A program made the position numbers and the translations under genes. Of a stretch of DNA of 10,453 bases, positions 7,762 through 10,453 are shown piece by piece (position 1 is the first letter of the stretch; the number at the start of each line of letters is the position of its first letter). The notes beneath the pieces were generated by a model. The model was not told where the DNA came from. It did no database searches and was given only the letters and a program-made list of their open reading frames with translations. Origin of the DNA: Clostridiales bacterium (GTDB taxonomy: Bacteria; Bacillota; Clostridia; Christensenellales; Aristaeellaceae); assembly GCA_019409045.1 (NCBI GenBank), contig DXVG01000036.1, positions 1-10,453 on the forward strand, written 5' to 3'.

Positions 7762-8957
7762 CAGGCTTCACCGTCCAAGTCGCCCGGCAGCTCGCCCAGG
7801 TCGATATCCTCGTCCAGATCGAAATCGTCCAGCGCCTCGTCCGCGGCGAGCTCGGCTTCCCCGCCCGGGGCGGCCTCGCCCTGCGCGATCATCTGCTCCA
7901 CCTGGCTCTGGGACTTTATGTCGATCTTCCAGCCGGTCAGCTTGGCGGCGAGGCGGGCGTTCTGCCCCTCCTTGCCGATGGCCAGCGAGAGCTGGTTGTC
8001 CGGCACGATCACGCGGGCGCTCTTTTCGCCCTCAGCAGTATAGACCGCGATCACGCGCGCGGGGTTGAGCGCGTTGGCGATGTACTCCGCCGGGTCGGAC
8101 GACCACTTGATGATGTCGATCTTCTCGGTCTTGAGCTCGCTGACCACGTTTTCCACGCGCAGGCCGCGCGGGCCGACGCACGAGCCCACCGCGTCGATGA
8201 GCGGGTCGGTGGAGAACACGGCCATCTTGGTGCGGAAGCCCGCCTCGCGCGCGATGGAGCGGATCTGCACCACGCCGGAGACCAGCTCGGGCACCTCCAG
8301 CTCAAACAGGCGCTTGACCAGCCCCGGATGCGTGCGGGAGACGAACACCTGCGGCCCGCGGCCCTGGCGCGATACCTCCAGCACATACACCTTGATGCGG
8401 TCGTTTGCGTTGAGCTCCTCGCCGGGCATCTGCTGGCCGGGCTCGATCACGCCCTCGGTGCGCCCCAGCTCCACATACACATGGCGGTTCTCCACGCGCT
8501 GCACGATGGCGGTGAGTATCTCGTTTTCCTTCTGGCTGTATTCGTCGTAGATCACGCCGCGCTCGGCCTCGCGCAGGTGCTGGACCACCACCTGCTTGGC
8601 CGTCTGCGCCGCGATGCGGCCGAAGTTGCGCGGCGTTACGGGCACCTCCACCAGGTCGCCCACCTCGTAGCGCCGGTCGATCTCGCGCGCCTCGGCAAGC
8701 GTCATCTCGCACTGGGGGTCGTTGACCTCCTCGACGACGGTCTTGCGCGAGAGCACCTCGATATCGCCCTTTTCGCGGTCGATGCTGGCGCGCACGTTCG
8801 CGTTCTTGCCGTAGTTTTTCTTGTAGGCGGAGATCAGTGCCGCCTCGATGGCGGCAAAGAGCACTTCCTTGTTGACCCGGCGCTCCTTGGAAAGGTCGTT
8901 GATCGAGCTGATGAACTCGCCCGAATCAATGCCGCCGCTTGTCATGGCCATGGACAT
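7761..8957 (-). CDS. nusA: Transcription termination/antitermination factor NusA
   Basis: Binds RNA polymerase and nascent RNA, enhancing pausing and intrinsic termination. The 398 residues comprise the polymerase-binding N-terminal domain (about 1-130), an S1 domain (about 140-205) and two KH domains with GxxG-type loops at VGPRGLRV (261-268) and IGKEGQNAR (327-335). A Ser/Gly linker and a very acidic tail follow (DDFDLDEDIDLGELPGDLDGEA, 377-398). The extra AR repeats of Escherichia coli NusA are absent, as usual in Bacillota. The start is placed at ATG 8955-8957, 7 nt after the rimP stop with AGGGGG overlapping that stop. ATGs at 8949-8951 and 8943-8945 are alternatives that would shorten it by 2 or 4 residues. 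The 24 codons further upstream in frame overlap rimP and are not NusA-like. Confidence 0.96.
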   Translation of the reverse strand: MSMAMTSGGIDSGEFISSINDLSKERRVNKEVLFAAIEAALISAYKKNYGKNANVRASIDREKGDIEVLSRKTVVEEVNDPQCEMTLAEAREIDRRYEVGDLVEVPVTPRNFGRIAAQTAKQVVVQHLREAERGVIYDEYSQKENEILTAIVQRVENRHVYVELGRTEGVIEPGQQMPGEELNANDRIKVYVLEVSRQGRGPQVFVSRTHPGLVKRLFELEVPELVSGVVQIRSIAREAGFRTKMAVFSTDPLIDAVGSCVGPRGLRVENVVSELKTEKIDIIKWSSDPAEYIANALNPARVIAVYTAEGEKSARVIVPDNQLSLAIGKEGQNARLAAKLTGWKIDIKSQSQVEQMIAQGEAAPGGEAELAADEALDDFDLDEDIDLGELPGDLDGEA

Positions 8958-8964
8958 AAACCCC

Positions 8965-9483
8965 CTATTCGTTCCGTCCGGGCGCGCCGTCCCCCTCGGG
9001 GAAGAACGCGTCCAGGTCGCTCTCGTCAAATTCGATCAGCGGGCGCACGACGGCCACGTCCCTGCGGGCAAAGGCCGCCTCCCGCCCGTCGTCCAGCACA
9101 AGGACGACGCAGTCCTCCCGCAGGCCCGCCAGCTCGCCCACAAAGTGCTTCGCGCCGCCCACGGCCCTGTAGGTATTCAGCTCCACGCGCGCGCCCACCG
9201 CGCGCTCAAAATCGCGCTGCGTCTTCAGCGGGCGGTCCGCTCCCGGCGAGGAGACTTCCATATAGTCGTAGTCCACCTTTTCCACCAGCGGCAGCAGCCT
9301 GCGGTGGAATGCCTCCAGCTCGTCCACCGAAACGCCGTCGGCCGTATCCACATAAAAGCGCAAAAAGCGGCCGGTCGGCTCCTTGACCAGCTCCACATCC
9401 ACCAGTTCCAGATGCAATTCTTCCGCGAGCTTTTGCGCGAGTCGCGCGGCTTCCTTTACCGGCATTGTCTGCCTGCCAGGCAA
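8965..9483 (-). CDS. rimP: Ribosome maturation factor RimP
   Basis: RimP assists early 30S assembly. The protein has 172 residues. The N-terminal alpha/beta domain contains the family hallmark EVSSPGADRPL (76-86; SSPGxxRPL). The C-terminal SH3-like beta barrel (about 93-152) is followed by an acidic tail with FDESDLDAFFPEGDG (152-166). Two starts are possible: TTG 9481-9483 with GGAGGGG (9489-9495) at a normal 7-nt spacing, or ATG 9463-9465, six codons later, with only a weak GGCAGG. I prefer TTG. It is the first gene of the operon, with a sigma-A promoter about 90 nt upstream. Confidence 0.94.
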   Translation of the reverse strand: MPGRQTMPVKEAARLAQKLAEELHLELVDVELVKEPTGRFLRFYVDTADGVSVDELEAFHRRLLPLVEKVDYDYMEVSSPGADRPLKTQRDFERAVGARVELNTYRAVGGAKHFVGELAGLREDCVVLVLDDGREAAFARRDVAVVRPLIEFDESDLDAFFPEGDGAPGRNE

Positions 9484-9495
9484 CCAAACCCCTCC
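9481..9495 (-). promoter_or_regulatory. rimP: Ribosome binding site and TTG start of rimP
   Basis: GGAGGGG at 9489-9495 precedes TTG at 9481-9483 on the minus strand. The downstream ATG at 9463-9465 lacks a comparable site, so this element decides the start. Confidence 0.65.
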
Positions 9496-9520
9496 AAATC
9501 GAGCGCGTCATTGAAAATGC

Positions 9521-9539
9521 CCCGGAAAAGATATCCGGG
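9521..9539 (-). other. Small hairpin in the rimP leader
   Basis: CCCGGA (9521-9526) and TCCGGG (9534-9539) form a perfect 6-bp stem with a 7-nt loop in the roughly 80-nt leader of the operon mRNA, about 25 nt before the rimP Shine-Dalgarno. There is no T-run, so it is not a terminator. It may stabilise the leader or have no function. Confidence 0.35.
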
Positions 9540-9569
9540 AGCATCCTCAGAATACTTATACCATATTTC

Positions 9570-9598
9570 ATTATACCACGCTTCTGCCCACATTACAA
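9570..9598 (-). promoter_or_regulatory. Sigma-A promoter of the rimP-nusA-infB operon
   Basis: On the minus strand TTGTAA (9593-9598), a 17-nt spacer and TATAAT (9570-9575) make a good sigma-A promoter. The -10 is perfect and extended (TGGTATAAT). Transcription should begin near 9563. The divergent gap 9484-9783 contains this promoter, the plus-strand promoter at 9666-9694 and a short AT-rich stretch between them; no gene or riboswitch is seen in it. Confidence 0.8.
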
Positions 9599-9665
9599 CC
9601 AATTTCCGGGAGAAAAACAAGACTTAATCTTCACGGACGCGCTAACTTTGCGTTGTTTTTGGGGG

Positions 9666-9694
9666 TTGACAGCGCAGGGCGCGGCGTGTATCAT
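9666..9694 (+). promoter_or_regulatory. Sigma-A promoter of the secreted protein gene
   Basis: A perfect TTGACA -35 (9666-9671), a 17-nt spacer and TATCAT (9689-9694, five of six consensus bases) predict a start near 9701. That gives a leader of about 83 nt before the ATG at 9784. It points away from the rimP promoter; the two -35 boxes are about 67 bp apart. Confidence 0.85.
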
Positions 9695-9783
9695 ATTTTT
9701 GTAATGTTTTTGCAATAATTTTGGCGCTCCCCTGCGCGGGGACGCCGCGGGACAGAGAGATAAGGAACAGGAGGAAGGAAAAA

Positions 9784-10347
9784 ATGAGGAAGGTTCTTGT
9801 GCTCGTGTGCGCCCTGGCGCTCGCGCTGGGCGGTTTCGCGCCGGCCGAGGCGCAGGAGGAAGACGCGGCGCTCTACCAGTCCGAGCTGGGCTACGCCATC
9901 GCCCTGCCGGACGAGACGTGGTTCAAGTTGGACGCGCAGACCTATGCGCAGTACGCGGACACCGAGCTGGGCGCTGCGTTTGCGGGGCTGGGCCTGACGG
10001 AGGAGACGGTGGGGCTGATCGAGGGCTCCAACATGGAGTACTTCTATACCAGCGCCGCGCCGGAGCAGAACCTGAACGTGCAGGTGCAGGCCGCGATGGA
10101 TGAAGCGCAGCAGCAGTCGGTGGTCGACCTGCTCCGCCAGACGTATGAGGCGATGGGCGTGACCGACTTTGTCAGCGGCGAATTCACCGTGGGCGAGAAC
10201 ACATTCATGGGCTGCGAGTTTACGCTGTTGGGGCAGACCGTGCTGCAGGCGATGGCCTACACCGACAACGCCTCCTACTTATTGAGCTTTACCGGCATGG
10301 ACGCCGACACCATCGCGCGCGTGCTCACGCCGGCGACGTTCGCCTGA
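9784..10347 (+). CDS. Secreted protein of unknown function
   Basis: I do not recognise this 187-residue protein as a named family. Residues 1-23 are a clear Sec signal peptide: MRKV, a long Leu/Ala/Val core, and an AEA-Q cleavage site (after residue 23). The mature part of about 164 residues is acidic, has no further membrane segment and has a single cysteine (144). Its pattern (LGYAIALPDETWFKL at 35-49, an alpha-helical middle with QQQSVVDLLRQTYEAMG, and a closing YLLSFTGMDADTIARVL at 165-181) is reminiscent of the PsbP/Mog1-like alpha-beta fold found in small secreted proteins. That is a guess from pattern only. Cys9 is too close to the N-terminus for a lipobox. The ATG start has AGGAGG at 9769-9774, 9 nt upstream. 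It is a single-gene unit, divergent from the translation operon. Confidence 0.9.
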   Translation: MRKVLVLVCALALALGGFAPAEAQEEDAALYQSELGYAIALPDETWFKLDAQTYAQYADTELGAAFAGLGLTEETVGLIEGSNMEYFYTSAAPEQNLNVQVQAAMDEAQQQSVVDLLRQTYEAMGVTDFVSGEFTVGENTFMGCEFTLLGQTVLQAMAYTDNASYLLSFTGMDADTIARVLTPATFA

Positions 10348-10374
10348 CCCCGCCGCGGTGGTCAGAAAGAAATC

Positions 10375-10400
10375 GAATCGCTTCCGCTCGGAAGCGATTC
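10375..10400. terminator. Strong hairpin after the secreted protein gene, weak as a terminator
   Basis: A perfect 11-bp stem (GAATCGCTTCC / GGAAGCGATTC) with a 4-nt loop begins 28 nt after the stop codon. No T-run follows on the plus strand, so classical termination is doubtful. The minus strand has only a broken pyrimidine tract. It abuts the next repeat copy and resembles the ATCACTTCCG stem inside the full repeat at 4249-4291, so it may belong to the repeat family. Confidence 0.45.
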
Positions 10401-10453
10401 AGTATGTTGACAAAGTCAACAGACTGCCAGAGCGTTGAGAAAGCCCGCAAGAC
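10400..10453. repeat. Left end of a second copy of the intergenic repeat, cut by the window edge
   Basis: These 54 bases match 4118-4171 at 51 positions, including the TGTTGAC-AAA-GTCAACA hairpin (10405-10421) and the left arm of the long outer stem. One of the three differences, at 10430-10431 (CCAGAG rather than CCAGGG), turns the G-U at 4149 of the full copy into a Watson-Crick match with its right arm. The right half lies outside the window. Confidence 0.85.

Noticed and set aside
9784..9812. Lipoprotein signal at Cys9 of the secreted protein
   Set aside because: The cysteine lies only nine residues from the start, inside the hydrophobic core, too early for a lipobox. AEA-Q at 21-24 is a standard signal peptidase I site.

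Overview
The window comes from a GC-rich member of the Bacillota, most likely class Clostridia. It carries the classic nusA/infB translation operon in the order known from Clostridia and Bacillus, with strong AGGAGG-type ribosome binding sites and a cysteine-rich protein resembling clostridial spore-coat-like proteins. I cannot name a genus from the sequence alone.

Most of the window (about 1286-9483, minus strand) is one gene cluster. Read 5' to 3' on the minus strand it is rimP, nusA, ylxR (rnpM), ylxQ, infB, rbfA, nrnA (DHH phosphodiesterase), truB and ribF. The products work in 30S maturation (RimP, RbfA), transcription elongation and termination (NusA), RNase P modulation or RNA binding (YlxR, YlxQ), translation initiation (IF2), nanoRNA and pAp turnover (NrnA), tRNA Psi55 modification (TruB) and FAD synthesis (RibF). 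A good sigma-A promoter lies upstream of rimP and a textbook intrinsic terminator lies downstream of ribF. Junctions are tight (1-nt, 4-nt and 20-nt overlaps) except for a 338-nt gap between infB and rbfA. That gap is filled by a highly structured repeat containing a terminator-like hairpin. Three genes (rimP, ylxQ, ribF) appear to start at TTG behind strong Shine-Dalgarno sequences.

Two genes in the cluster are odd. truB is broken by a frameshift near 2212-2220, best explained by loss of 4 bases from a tandem GCTC unit or by an assembly error. ribF has only the FMN adenylyltransferase domain; the usual C-terminal riboflavin kinase domain is absent.

Left of the operon is a separate minus-strand unit (112-1098). 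It encodes a 328-residue protein with 32 cysteines and a C-terminal zinc ribbon, preceded by a sequence resembling a sigma-K (mother-cell) promoter. Positions 1-111 hold nothing I can support. To the right, divergently transcribed from its own strong promoter, is a secreted protein of unknown function (9784-10347).

The best candidate for something undescribed is a dispersed, non-coding, hairpin-rich repeat. It has one full-looking copy (about 4118-4337), one copy running off the right edge (10400-10453) and one internally deleted remnant (1228-1262). All three lie in intergenic gaps just downstream of genes. I see no CRISPR array, phage genes, transposase or defence system.
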